A stretch of DNA of 37,060 bases from an uncultured Clostridia bacterium (GTDB taxonomy: Bacteria; Bacillota; Clostridia; Peptostreptococcales; Anaerovoracaceae), in contig CALLHZ010000050.1 in assembly GCA_938009115.1 (NCBI GenBank), positions 1 to 37,060 of the forward strand, read 5' to 3'. Below the pieces are notes generated by a model. That model worked only from the letters and a program-made list of their open reading frames with translations. It did not search any database and had not been told where the DNA came from. Shown here one piece after another: positions 8,025-17,142 of the stretch; positions within the stretch are counted from its first letter, which is position 1; every line of letters begins with the position of its first letter. The translations under genes and the position numbers were made by a program.

Positions 8025-11000
8025 TTAAGGCGCGACCCAGTTGCCGTAGTGCATGGTGCCGGTCACATTTCGGCCCACGCCGGTCAGTCCCAAATAGGGG
8101 AATGTGCCGCCCAGCGCGCCATAGTACGGCATGGCTGCCGCAGTAGTGGCAAAGCCTCCGTAGTAGCCGCTGTTGAGCATTTGAGTGCGGATCTGTCCCA
8201 GATTTGTGGCCGCCGTGACCCGGTACAGAGATCCGGTGAAAGCGCTCCGCCCGCCGCCAGGCGAATTGGGCTGGTTGGCGAAGTATAAAGAATCGGGGTA
8301 ACCGACATCGGGGGGATAGCTGCTGTCGTGATTGCTCAACCCTCTGCGGTGTGTCGCTCGTTGGTTGCTGATCACCAGGACTGGACCGGTGGTGTAGCAT
8401 GCATCCAGGATGCCCGCCTCCTGCCAGCCGCAGAAGCCGCCATTAGCAAAGGACAAGCCGTGCTTGACCCGCCCGGTGGAATAGCATTGGCTGATGAGAG
8501 GCCGGGCGGCAGCCCCTGCAGTATTTATCAGTCTTCCGACGAAGCCGCCGGTGGCAGCCTGACGGTTGTTGTTTTGATCGTTCACATGCATCCGCACATA
8601 GCCTGAAGCGTAGCTGTTCGTGATCCGACCGCTGTCCAGCACGCCGGCAAAGCCCCCAAGGTTGTTGGCAGTCCTCGTCCCGTGAGTCGTGACGCCCGTT
8701 GCGGAAAAACAGGAATCGATGAAGCTCGAGGCCCCCTGGATCCTGCCGGCAAAGCCCCCGACACTGCCCATGGCCCGGATGTAATAAGGCGGGCTGTAAG
8801 CCCAGTCGGTGATATCCAGGGGATCCGAACTGCTGTTCAGGAGATCCGACAGCCGCACATCGCAGTGGTCGATGGAAGCGTCGGCAATGAGCCCCGCAAA
8901 GCCGCCGGTGTTGGAGGTGGCTGTCGCGGTTTCCACGACAAGATTCACGTTGTCGATGGTGATGTCGGACAGATCAGCGAGCAAAAGGCCTGCAAGGCCG
9001 CCTGTATTGCCGCCGAAGCCGTTGATACTGATACCGTCGATGGCGACCGATGCGAAGCTGGTGTCCAGTCCGATGACGCCGGCGATGCCCCCCATATGGG
9101 TGCCGGGCAGGTAGGACCAGGCGCTGGAATTCCCGTAAAGAGCTGAGAATGTGTGGGCGCCGGCTTCTTCGAGAAGGGCGACCCGGAGCGGGGCGGCGGC
9201 GCCGTAGCCGGAGATCCAGCCGAAATAGCCACCCATACCTACAATGTTGCCGGGATCCGTCGTGTTTCGCTGGATGCCACAGGTGGCGTCGATGCTGCAA
9301 TCGTTGCCCAGGGTCAGCGTGCCGCCTGCATACACCTTACCGATGTATCCGCCGTAGGCTGCACCGGCGTTGTCACCGCCGGTGGGATAAGCGTAAAGGG
9401 TGGTTCCCGTCACGGCAACATCACCGATGGTCAGATCGGTGAGGCCTCCCGCCGCGTAGTAGTTCCCCGCCAGAAGACCGGCTGCATAATACTTTGCTTC
9501 AGTTGCGCCGGTCAGCACGTTCTGCTGGATCGAGGAACTTCCCAGATTCACATTCTGGATCGAAATGTCGTTGTCGGCGCCGGAAAAGGATGCGATGGCG
9601 CCGATGATCCCGCCGGTGCCGTAAGCACCGGACACGTGGGGCGTCCCTGCAGACAGGCCGCCGCCCTCGCCGTTCCAGGAGGGCAGCTGCAGGTTCAGAC
9701 CGGACAGGGACACGTTGGATATGGTCACGGCAGAGGCATTGGAGACTTGTCCGAAGACGCCGCCGGCCAGCCGGGACGCATTGATGGAAACGTTTCCGCT
9801 GACCGTAAGGCCGGCTACCGTCCCGCCGTCCAGTCTTCCTGCGGCGCCGCCCACCATGTATTTACCCCTCAAGGTCACGTTGTTCAGGGACAGATTGATG
9901 ATATCCGTGCGGAGTCCTTCTCCGATGAGAGCACCCACATGGTTGATGCCCTGGGTGCCCCATTGATTGATGCTGACATTATTCACGGTTAGATTGCGAA
10001 CCACCGCATCGGCAGTTCTGCCGAACATGCCGTAATAGCCGGTGTCCGCCGGCGGCTGAAGCGTGATCTGATTGACGGTATGGTTGTTCCCTTCAAAGAC
10101 CCCCCGAAATGCCGTCGTTTGGTTTCCGATGTTCTGCGGTCCGTCGCGGCGGATCATCGGCTGGTCAAAATAAGTGGTCGTGTAAGAGTTTGCCGAAAAA
10201 TCAAGATTGCTTTCCAGGTGATATGTGTATCCTCCGCTCCAGTAGGCCGACATTTCCGGCTGGGAGAGCGTCACATAATGCCGGAAGCTCCGGACCGACA
10301 GCGCTGCCATTCCCGCGGTGGCGGGCGCATAGTCATGGGCGATGGGAGATTTCCCGAAATGCGGATTGTAATAGAGGATCGCGCTGCCCAGCAGCTCAGT
10401 GGTATCCGGATAAATGTCGACTTGGAGCGCCTGGTAAAATGCCTCGCGGGCCAGATCTCCTTCTACGACTTCATTCCGGGAGAGGAATCGATAATAATAT
10501 TGCCCGGAGGACAGTGTCAAGGTGCTGGCGCTGCCGATGGCTGCCCCCTGATGTGTAATGGTGATGGCTGACCCATTATAGCGGAAATCCTGAGGTGTTT
10601 TCAAAAAGTTCCGGTCCGTGCTGGCGTCGGAGGTGCCGTTTTGGATCCAGCTGAGGCGAACGTAGGCATCCGAGGTGAGGTTGCTGTAAGATACACCGCT
10701 TGCTGTGGATGCGGCAGCATCCTTCATGAAAAGCACGGCATAGCCATCCTGAACAATCTGAAGGGTTGATGAAGGCTCCGACAGCGTGTTCAGGCTCAGG
10801 CGGCCGTTGAAAAAGCCGAGAGAGTAAGCGGAGGCTGCCGTATCAAAATAAACCTCGTAATAAGCCATATCCACGCCGCCCAGCGTGCCGCCTTCGTCCT
10901 CCGGCGGCCAGTTGCCATAGTGGTGGAGGGTAGGCACCAGCGAAACCGGATAGGGATCCCCCGACAGCGCCGGATCGTAGGGATGACTTGTGGACGCAGC

Positions 11001-12977
11001 AGGCGTCCGCCAGTGGATCCCTGTATACGCGGCCTGCATTTCCAGCAGCGTTGCCGGCAAGATCCCCGCAATGGTTGTTGCGTCTGTAGGCTCGGCGCCG
11101 GAAAAATAGCGGCAATTGGAGGCCGTCCCGTTGCTGAATCCGTAGCTGTTCTGAGAAAGTCCGGAAGTCCCTTCGAACAGCGCAGCGGAATAGCAGCCGG
11201 TGAAAGTGCTTCCGAAGGAAACGGAGAATCCCGCGGCTGCCGTGCCGCCGTTCTGCGCTATGCCGCCCAAGGAATAGGAATAGCGGAACGTACTGGCAGA
11301 CCGGCCGGCAAAGCCGCCGCTGTAAGCGTAGCTTCCCGAGGTGTCCGCCGTGATGGCCGTGGTGTTGGCGTAGCAGTACTCAAATAAATCGGAATTACTG
11401 ATCCCGGCAAAGCCCCCGGCGGCCGATGTTCCCGCGGAGCCTTTAAGGGTCACATCGATGGCTTGCAGGGAAGCCAGGCTGTATCGGAAGGTATTGAAGC
11501 TGCTGGCCCCTGCCATGCCTCCAGCGCCGTCGGCCGCTGATGCGGCCAGGCGTCCGTTGGTGGGGACCCCCGGATCGGCTGCGTAGATCTTGCATTGGCT
11601 GACATCGGTATAGCTCAAAACGCCTGCCAGCGTGCCGGCATAGTCCGCTGTGCCGGCGTAGACCACTGTGTCGATCAGATCGAGGTTGGCGATGGTCTTT
11701 CTTTGGATTTCCGAGCCTGAAAATTCTCCGAAGAGGCCGGCGCGTTCGCCGTTGACGGAAACGGCTAAATTCCGGATCCCGTTGCCTTGGCCGTCAAAGT
11801 ACCCGAGCTCGGGATTGGAGATGGGAACAAAAAGCGCTGCTTCCGCCATATCCCAATCGATAGTGTTCTGAAGAACTGCCTCGTTGATTCCGGAAACGCC
11901 GGACAGTCCGGGCTCCAGGTTCTGCAGATGGCGGGCGGATGAGAGCATGGCCCGGGCGTCGCTGCGCCCGGCAAAAAGGCTGTTGGTGACTTTTGTCATC
12001 TCTGATGGGATCTGATCGCTTTCTTCTGCGGTGAGCGTGACACGCAGATCCGCCCCCGGCGGGATCGCAGGCTTGCCTCCCTCCGGCAGAAAGAGATCCC
12101 GGAAGCGGCTTCCCGCTTCCAGGCTGTCCAGCGTGACCAGAATGTCGCCGGTGCCGCTTTCCAGCGCCATGTTGGGATAGGCCGTAAACTCACTTTGGCT
12201 GCCCAGGAATGAATAGGTGTAGGTCGCGTAGGCTTCAGGTGTTGTTCTTTCCTGAACTGTAAGCCGGTAGGACATGGCGGAAGAGGGTGTGATGCGAACC
12301 GTCAGCCGCTCCTGGTTTTCAACGATGAAATCCGATGCGGAAGGGTCTGTGTTCTCCACATCAGGAAGGATGCTGCCGGACCCGCCGTAATAGCCCGTTA
12401 AGGGCTGATCCGCAAGGCTTTTCAGCTGCTCCCGGCTCCTGTCCGTAACGCTGACGGCAGAGTAATCAAAATAGGCATCGGAATAAAAGACACCGTGAAC
12501 GCCTCCTGTGGCCGGCGCATATTCAATGGCATAAAAACCTTCCATGATCGTAGGGTCTGCGGCGCCTGCAGGGACCAGGATGTCAGTGATCGTTTTTCCG
12601 GGCGCCGGCCCACCGTCGCTGCTGCGGTTGGTCGCATAGCAAAGCGTCTGGCCGTCCCAGGTTCCTTCGCTGTCGTCGTAGTCCGCCGGCATCTGATCGA
12701 CGGGGATCCAGGCTGCGAGGCCGGCGTCGATCAGATCCGGATCCGCCAGCGGATCCACCTGTTCCAGGGTGCCGGCGGACTTCATGACCGTCAGCCGGTT
12801 CTGGGCGGCGATAAAAAGGAGTCTGGCGCCGGCTTCCATTTCCGTGGTTTGCAAGGAGCGCTTCAACGCGGCGGTGCCCGGGATCGCAAGCATACTTAAA
12901 ACGACGACCAGCGCAACAGCAATGATCGCCTCCATTAAAGTAAAGCCGGAAGTATTTTTCAAAAAAGTTTTTTTCAA
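8025..12977 (-). CDS. Giant prepilin-like adhesin: type IV pilin N-terminus fused to GLUG-type repeat beta-solenoid
   Basis: 1650 residues. Residues 1-40 are a complete prepilin signal, TSG|FTLMEAIIAVALVVV, with Glu at +5. About 300 further residues form a pilin-like and linker region. The rest consists of repeats of the GLUG type, such as FDGQGNGIRNLAV, AGLFGEFSG, AGGFAGIS and VGGFAGRIQG, typically followed by a Cys-Tyr or Cys-Phe and then Ser/Thr-Gly. There are two blocks (about residues 360-670 and 960-1640) separated by a non-repeat domain. Such repeats occur in surface adhesins and fold as right-handed solenoids. The start is TTG at 12977 with GGGAAGG 7 bases upstream, overlapping the arginase stop (TTGA). 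I infer a pilus-tip adhesin; ordinary minor pilins are 100-250 residues. Confidence 0.88.
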   Translation of the reverse strand: MKKTFLKNTSGFTLMEAIIAVALVVVLSMLAIPGTAALKRSLQTTEMEAGARLLFIAAQNRLTVMKSAGTLEQVDPLADPDLIDAGLAAWIPVDQMPADYDDSEGTWDGQTLCYATNRSSDGGPAPGKTITDILVPAGAADPTIMEGFYAIEYAPATGGVHGVFYSDAYFDYSAVSVTDRSREQLKSLADQPLTGYYGGSGSILPDVENTDPSASDFIVENQERLTVRITPSSAMSYRLTVQERTTPEAYATYTYSFLGSQSEFTAYPNMALESGTGDILVTLDSLEAGSRFRDLFLPEGGKPAIPPGADLRVTLTAEESDQIPSEMTKVTNSLFAGRSDARAMLSSARHLQNLEPGLSGVSGINEAVLQNTIDWDMAEAALFVPISNPELGYFDGQGNGIRNLAVSVNGERAGLFGEFSGSEIQRKTIANLDLIDTVVYAGTADYAGTLAGVLSYTDVSQCKIYAADPGVPTNGRLAASAADGAGGMAGASSFNTFRYSLASLQAIDVTLKGSAGTSAAGGFAGISNSDLFEYCYANTTAITADTSGSYAYSGGFAGRSASTFRYSYSLGGIAQNGGTAAAGFSVSFGSTFTGCYSAALFEGTSGLSQNSYGFSNGTASNCRYFSGAEPTDATTIAGILPATLLEMQAAYTGIHWRTPAASTSHPYDPALSGDPYPVSLVPTLHHYGNWPPEDEGGTLGGVDMAYYEVYFDTAASAYSLGFFNGRLSLNTLSEPSSTLQIVQDGYAVLFMKDAAASTASGVSYSNLTSDAYVRLSWIQNGTSDASTDRNFLKTPQDFRYNGSAITITHQGAAIGSASTLTLSSGQYYYRFLSRNEVVEGDLAREAFYQALQVDIYPDTTELLGSAILYYNPHFGKSPIAHDYAPATAGMAALSVRSFRHYVTLSQPEMSAYWSGGYTYHLESNLDFSANSYTTTYFDQPMIRRDGPQNIGNQTTAFRGVFEGNNHTVNQITLQPPADTGYYGMFGRTADAVVRNLTVNNVSINQWGTQGINHVGALIGEGLRTDIINLSLNNVTLRGKYMVGGAAGRLDGGTVAGLTVSGNVSINASRLAGGVFGQVSNASAVTISNVSLSGLNLQLPSWNGEGGGLSAGTPHVSGAYGTGGIIGAIASFSGADNDISIQNVNLGSSSIQQNVLTGATEAKYYAAGLLAGNYYAAGGLTDLTIGDVAVTGTTLYAYPTGGDNAGAAYGGYIGKVYAGGTLTLGNDCSIDATCGIQRNTTDPGNIVGMGGYFGWISGYGAAAPLRVALLEEAGAHTFSALYGNSSAWSYLPGTHMGGIAGVIGLDTSFASVAIDGISINGFGGNTGGLAGLLLADLSDITIDNVNLVVETATATSNTGGFAGLIADASIDHCDVRLSDLLNSSSDPLDITDWAYSPPYYIRAMGSVGGFAGRIQGASSFIDSCFSATGVTTHGTRTANNLGGFAGVLDSGRITNSYASGYVRMHVNDQNNNRQAATGGFVGRLINTAGAAARPLISQCYSTGRVKHGLSFANGGFCGWQEAGILDACYTTGPVLVISNQRATHRRGLSNHDSSYPPDVGYPDSLYFANQPNSPGGGRSAFTGSLYRVTAATNLGQIRTQMLNSGYYGGFATTAAAMPYYGALGGTFPYLGLTGVGRNVTGTMHYGNWVAP

Positions 12978-13864
12978 TATACGACCTTCCCCAGCGCTGC
13001 CAGGATCAGTTCAGAAGCCAGAATACCGGTCTGGTTTTTTTCGTCTAAAATAGGATTCACTTCCACCATATCCACAGCGATGAGCTTGTTGCTGGCCGCC
13101 AGCATCTCGACGCCCAGGAATGCCTCCCGGACCGTCAGTCCGCTGTGGACGATGGTGCCGGTGCCCGGCGCGGACTCCGGGGTGATGGCGTCCACATCAA
13201 AGGAAAGGTGAATACCGGCGGTATCGGTGCCCGCGATGCGGATGGCCTCTTCCATGACTGCTTCCATGCCCATGCTGTCAATACGCGCGATGGAAAAGAC
13301 GGTCACGCCGGATTCCCTGATCCGGATCCGCTCCGCAGGATCGATGTCCCGCCCTCCGATCTGAACGCATTTTTTCGGATCCACGAAGACCGGCCCTTGG
13401 CCAAAGTCCACCATTTCCATGGGGCCGCCGCCGCAGACAGCCGAAAACGGCATGCCGTGCATGTTGCCGCTGAGCGTGGACTCCTCGTTGTTCCAGTCGC
13501 CGTGGGCATCCATCCAGATCAGGCCGATATTTTTATAGTGGTTGACCGTGGCGGCTACGGTCCCGGCAGCGATGCTGTGGTCGCCGCCCAGCACCACCGG
13601 GAAGCCTCCGGTCTCCAGCGTCCTGGTCACCGCGTCGAACAGCTTGCGCCCCACGTCGATCACCTGCTCGTAATTGCGCAGCGTATCTCTGCCGGCCCCG
13701 TCAGCCAGCTGGATGATATCGCCTTTGTCTGCCAGTTCATATCCCAGTTTCTGAATGCCCTCGCACAGGCCTGCAAAACGGATGGCCAAAGGGCCCATGC
13801 TGACGCCTCGCCGGGATGCGCCCACATCCAGCTGCGCGCCTACAACGTCGACTCTGCTTATCAT
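12974..13864 (-). CDS. rocF: Arginase (ureohydrolase family)
   Basis: 296 residues, the standard length for bacterial arginase, a binuclear Mn2+ enzyme that converts arginine to ornithine and urea. The metal motifs are all present: GGDHS, DAHGDWN, and SFDVDAITPESAPGTG near residue 230. HGMPF is the usual arginase loop, and the C-terminus keeps DMVEVNP. Related ureohydrolases (agmatinase, formiminoglutamase) share these motifs, but HGMPF and the overall pattern favour arginase. The ATG at 13864 follows AGGAGG with 7-base spacing. Oddly, its stop overlaps the TTG start of the giant pilin-like adhesin gene (TTGA), so it is the first gene of the minor-pilin operon. No urease or ornithine gene is adjacent. 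Confidence 0.9.
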   Translation of the reverse strand: MISRVDVVGAQLDVGASRRGVSMGPLAIRFAGLCEGIQKLGYELADKGDIIQLADGAGRDTLRNYEQVIDVGRKLFDAVTRTLETGGFPVVLGGDHSIAAGTVAATVNHYKNIGLIWMDAHGDWNNEESTLSGNMHGMPFSAVCGGGPMEMVDFGQGPVFVDPKKCVQIGGRDIDPAERIRIRESGVTVFSIARIDSMGMEAVMEEAIRIAGTDTAGIHLSFDVDAITPESAPGTGTIVHSGLTVREAFLGVEMLAASNKLIAVDMVEVNPILDEKNQTGILASELILAALGKVVY

Positions 13865-13926
13865 AATCGATCCTCCTGATCCAATGTCTTCAAAGCGGCA
13901 AGTTCATTACACTCTCTCTGGGTTTT

Positions 13927-13954
13927 ATGATACATGATTTCAACACAAAAACAA
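13927..13954 (-). promoter_or_regulatory. Candidate promoter of the arginase/minor-pilin operon
   Basis: On the minus strand TTGTTT (13949-13954), a 16-base spacer and TATCAT (13927-13932) give a moderate sigma-70 match about 60 bases upstream of the arginase ATG. It lies back to back with the promoter of the pilB arm, so the two pilus arms share a 200-base control region. Confidence 0.4.
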
Positions 13955-13986
13955 AGAAGAACTGCATACCGGCACAGTGGAATCAC

Positions 13987-14015
13987 TTGATTTTACAGGG
14001 TAAAAAAGGTAAACT
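13987..14015 (+). promoter_or_regulatory. Candidate promoter of the pilB operon
   Basis: TTGATT (13987-13992), a 17-base spacer and TAAACT (14010-14015). Transcription would start near 14022, giving a leader of about 45 bases before the pilB ATG at 14066. Confidence 0.5.
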
Positions 14016-14065
14016 TTCATGACAGCTATATGATACGCCATATCTGCGACGACCTGGAGATACTT

Positions 14066-15766
14066 ATGAATCATATCCGCCTCGGCGACCTGCTGCTCAA
14101 TGCCGGACTCATCACCCATGAGCAGCTGCATCAGGCCTTGGAAAAACAGAAACAGACCCGGGACCGTCTGGGACGGGTTCTCATATCGGAAAGAATGATC
14201 ACGGAAGCGCAGTTGATTCACGCCATTGAGATGCAGTTGGGTGTAGAGTACATCGACCTGTCCTCCGCGAAAATCGATTCGGAAATGGCCGGGCTTCTTT
14301 CAAAGAACATCGCCAAGAAGCATGGCGTCCTTCCCGTGAGAAAAAGCATGGATACACTATATCTGGCGATGGAGGACCCACTTAACTTCCCGGCCATCGA
14401 AGAAGTGAAGATCGCCACGATGCTGAAAGTCATTCCGATGATCTCTACGGAAGATGCCATCGAACGGGGCATCGAGGCGCTGTACGGCAACGTAGGCGCC
14501 GCCCGGGCGATCGAAGAAATGAAGCGGGATGCGGACATCCGGGATGACGAAGCGCTGCCAAGCTTCGTATCCACGACGCTGGGCGATCAGGATCTGCACG
14601 CAGGCCCCACGATCCGCCTGGTGAACTCCATTCTCGAAAGAGCTGTCACCGAACAGGCCTCGGATATCCACTTGGAGCCCAGGGAAAACGAGCTCCTGGT
14701 ACGCATGCGGATCGACGGGATGCTGCGCAACATCCTGACAGTGCCTAAGAATCTTCAGCCTTCGGTCATCGCAAGGCTCAAGGTGATCGCCTCCATGGAC
14801 ATCGCAGAGCGAAAAGTGCCACAGGATGGCCGTTCCAATATCAAGATCGGTCCCTCCGTCGTGGATCTGCGGATCTCCACGTTGCCCTGCATCTACGGCG
14901 AGAAGGTCGTCATCCGCCTTTTGGAAAAGGATTCGGGGATGCTGGACCGGGCCGGCATCGGCCTTTATGGGGAAGACCTGGATAAATTCGACCGGTTGAT
15001 CCGCAACGTGAGCGGCGTGGTACTGATTGCCGGCCCCACGGGTTCGGGCAAATCCTCCACGATGTATACCATGATCGGAGAACTGAATTCCGAAGAGATC
15101 AACCTCGTCACGCTGGAAGATCCTGTGGAATACGATGTGCCGGGCTGCAATCAGGTCCAGATCAACGAAAAGACGGGGATGACCTTCGCCAACGGACTCC
15201 GGTCGATCCTGCGCCAGGATCCGGATATCATCGCCGTGGGCGAGATCCGGGACGGCGAAACGGCCCAGATCGCCATGCAGGCTGCCATCACCGGCCATTT
15301 GGTGCTTTCCACCATCCACACCAACGACGCAGTCTCCACCATCGACCGGCTTTTGGATATCGGCATCGAGCCGTACCTGATCGCCGGCGCGTTGAAAGGT
15401 GTCATTTCTCAACGGCTGGTCCGCAAGATCTGCCCACACTGCAAGACTTCTTACCAGCCCTCTGCGGAAGAACTGGCCTCTCTGGGCCTGCCTTACAATG
15501 ACCAGGTTCGTTTTTATAAAGGATCCGGCTGTCCGATGTGCAACGGCACGGCCTACCAGGGCCGTACCGGCGTATTTGAGATCCTGATCCTGGAGAAGGC
15601 CCTTCGGGCCGCCATCCGGGAAGGGGCCGGCAGAGATGCCCTGGAAGGAATACTGGAAAAGTCAGGTGATTTTATCTCCATGGCCAAAAGCTGCCGGCGG
15701 CTGGTGCTCAACGGCACCACCACTGCGGAAGAAGCCCTTCGCACCATCAGCACCACCGATCTGTAA
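14066..15766 (+). CDS. pilB: Type IV pilus extension ATPase PilB with MshEN c-di-GMP-binding domain
   Basis: 566 residues; the hexameric cytoplasmic motor that drives pilin polymerisation. The N-terminus holds two successive 24-residue MshEN motifs: residues 5-28, starting RLGDLLLNAGLI and ending in Gln, and 34-57, starting RLGRVLISERMI and ending in Gln. The first matches the c-di-GMP-binding pattern at every position I checked; the second has Arg for the usual Gly. Then come the GspE N2 region, Walker A (GPTGSGKSS, about 322-330), the Asp box, Walker B (GEIRDGETA), the His box (STIHTNDA) and a zinc tetracysteine (CPHC...CPMC). The ATG at 14066 has GGAGA 5 bases upstream; an earlier in-frame ATG at 14030 lacks one. 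The gene heads the operon with pilC. Confidence 0.95.
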   Translation: MNHIRLGDLLLNAGLITHEQLHQALEKQKQTRDRLGRVLISERMITEAQLIHAIEMQLGVEYIDLSSAKIDSEMAGLLSKNIAKKHGVLPVRKSMDTLYLAMEDPLNFPAIEEVKIATMLKVIPMISTEDAIERGIEALYGNVGAARAIEEMKRDADIRDDEALPSFVSTTLGDQDLHAGPTIRLVNSILERAVTEQASDIHLEPRENELLVRMRIDGMLRNILTVPKNLQPSVIARLKVIASMDIAERKVPQDGRSNIKIGPSVVDLRISTLPCIYGEKVVIRLLEKDSGMLDRAGIGLYGEDLDKFDRLIRNVSGVVLIAGPTGSGKSSTMYTMIGELNSEEINLVTLEDPVEYDVPGCNQVQINEKTGMTFANGLRSILRQDPDIIAVGEIRDGETAQIAMQAAITGHLVLSTIHTNDAVSTIDRLLDIGIEPYLIAGALKGVISQRLVRKICPHCKTSYQPSAEELASLGLPYNDQVRFYKGSGCPMCNGTAYQGRTGVFEILILEKALRAAIREGAGRDALEGILEKSGDFISMAKSCRRLVLNGTTTAEEALRTISTTDL

Positions 15767-15779
15767 GGGAGGGATATCC

Positions 15780-16988
15780 GTGGCGACGTATCGTTATAAG
15801 GCTCTTTCCTCCGAAGGCCGGAGCGTTGAGGGCATCGTGCAGGCCGAGACCGAGTTTGAAGCCGTAAGCATGATCAAACAGTCCTTTTCGGTCGTAGCCG
15901 AAATACGGAAGGTCTCCGAAGAAAGGTCCTGGAACCGCGACATCACCATCAGCAAAGTCCGCGAAAAGCCCTTGGCCATTGCCTGTTCTCAGATCGGTAT
16001 CGCATTGGAGCAAGGCTTGCCTCTGGTACGGTCCCTGCAGCTCATCGCCAGGCAGACCGAGGATAAAACGCTCCGAAAGATCCTGAGTGAAACAGCCGGC
16101 GAAGTGGAAGAGGGAAGCACCCTCACCAGAGGCTTCGAGGCCAGCGGAGAAAAGAAACTGCCTTCCACCTTCATTGAAACCGTGCGGGCCGGCGAGGAAG
16201 CCGGCGATCTGGCCGTCGCCTTCCGCAAACTTCAAATTTATTATGAAAAAGCGGCAAAGGTTCGGAACAAGGCAGCCTCCGCCATGGTATATCCCATGCT
16301 GCTCATCGCAGCCTCCATCCTTGTGATCCTTGTGATCATGGGCGTAGCGGTGCCCATGTTCAGCAGCGCCTTTGCGTCCATGGGGATGGAGCTTCCTTTC
16401 GCGACCCGGATGCTGATCGGGCTGTCCGGCGCCGTCCGAAAAAGCTGGCTCCTGATCCTGCTGCTTCTTGCGGCCGCTGTGATCGGGCGCAAGCTCTATG
16501 TCAATTCCGAAAGAGGAAAGCTCCGGTCATCCAGAAAAAAACTTACACGGCCGATCGTTGGAAAAACAGCGGTCATGAAGAGCGCAAGCCAGTTTGCCAA
16601 CACCATGGCCACCATGCTTGGGGCAGGCCTCCCCGTCAACCGGGCGCTGGCTGCCACCGCGAAAGCCATGGACAACTACTATCTTTCCAGGGAAGTGGCC
16701 AAAGTGGTGCTCGAGGTGGAGGAGGGCAAATCGGTGGTCGAAGGCCTGCGCAAGAGCGGATTTTTCCCGGATCTGCTCCTGGAGATGACTTCCGTGGGAG
16801 AAGAGACCGGCTCTCTGGAAAACACCCTGAGCATTCTGGGTACGTTCTATGACGGAGAAGTGGAGACCTCCAGCGCCAAAGCCCTGTCTTTGCTGGAACC
16901 GCTGATCATTTCCGTGCTGGCCGTATTCGTGATATTCATTCTTTTATCGGTTTATTTGCCCATGTTTTCCATGTATGGAAGCTTCTGA
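15780..16988 (+). CDS. pilC: Type IV pilus inner-membrane platform protein PilC
   Basis: 402 residues of the GspF/PilC family. Two T2SSF repeats are visible. The first contains GIALEQGLPLVRSLQLIA and an RAGEEAGDLA motif; the second contains TMLGAGLPVNRALAA and SVGEETGSLE. There are three main membrane helices, near residues 170-190, 218-238 and 375-397. It forms the membrane platform that couples PilB motion to pilin insertion. The start is GTG at 15780, 14 bases after the pilB stop, with GGGAGGG 6 bases upstream; the open frame extends into pilB but that part is not coding in this frame. Confidence 0.93.
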   Translation: MATYRYKALSSEGRSVEGIVQAETEFEAVSMIKQSFSVVAEIRKVSEERSWNRDITISKVREKPLAIACSQIGIALEQGLPLVRSLQLIARQTEDKTLRKILSETAGEVEEGSTLTRGFEASGEKKLPSTFIETVRAGEEAGDLAVAFRKLQIYYEKAAKVRNKAASAMVYPMLLIAASILVILVIMGVAVPMFSSAFASMGMELPFATRMLIGLSGAVRKSWLLILLLLAAAVIGRKLYVNSERGKLRSSRKKLTRPIVGKTAVMKSASQFANTMATMLGAGLPVNRALAATAKAMDNYYLSREVAKVVLEVEEGKSVVEGLRKSGFFPDLLLEMTSVGEETGSLENTLSILGTFYDGEVETSSAKALSLLEPLIISVLAVFVIFILLSVYLPMFSMYGSF

Positions 16989-17020
16989 TAAGAAAATATT
17001 CGGTGTGTGACAAAATCACG

Positions 17021-17061
17021 TAGACACAAATCGGTAAACATGGTATAAAACGTGGTATAAT
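17021..17061 (+). promoter_or_regulatory. Tandem extended -10 promoters of the major pilin gene
   Basis: TAGACA (17021-17026), 17 bases, then TGG-TATAAA (17044-17049) is one promoter. Twelve bases on, TGG-TATAAT (17056-17061) is a second extended -10 with no clear -35. The two -10 boxes form an imperfect direct repeat. They give the pilin its own strong transcription inside the pil operon, as expected for the most abundant subunit. Confidence 0.65.
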
Positions 17062-17081
17062 AATAAAGTAATGGTAATTCT

Positions 17082-17142
17082 CGCAGTTGACCCTGCGGTG
17101 TTATAGCAGAAAGACCTGTGCGGCCGACCGCAAGGTCGTGCC
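17082..17142 (+). promoter_or_regulatory. Structured 5' leader of the major pilin mRNA
   Basis: Two hairpins lie in the roughly 95-base leader. Hairpin 1 has a 5-bp stem (17082-17086 with 17093-17097). Hairpin 2 spans 17122-17142 with a GCAA tetraloop, an 8-bp stem and one bulged base. Segment 17092-17099 can instead pair with 17127-17135 (one bulge), which excludes both hairpins, so two alternative folds exist. The ribosome site AGGAGG follows at about 17150. I cannot match it to a known riboswitch consensus by eye; a c-di-GMP class was considered. Confidence 0.4.

Noticed and set aside
8300..11500. CRISPR-like or tandem DNA repeats in the giant pilin gene.
   Set aside because: The repetition is at protein level (GLUG motifs); DNA copies are diverged and unevenly spaced, with no fixed direct repeat.
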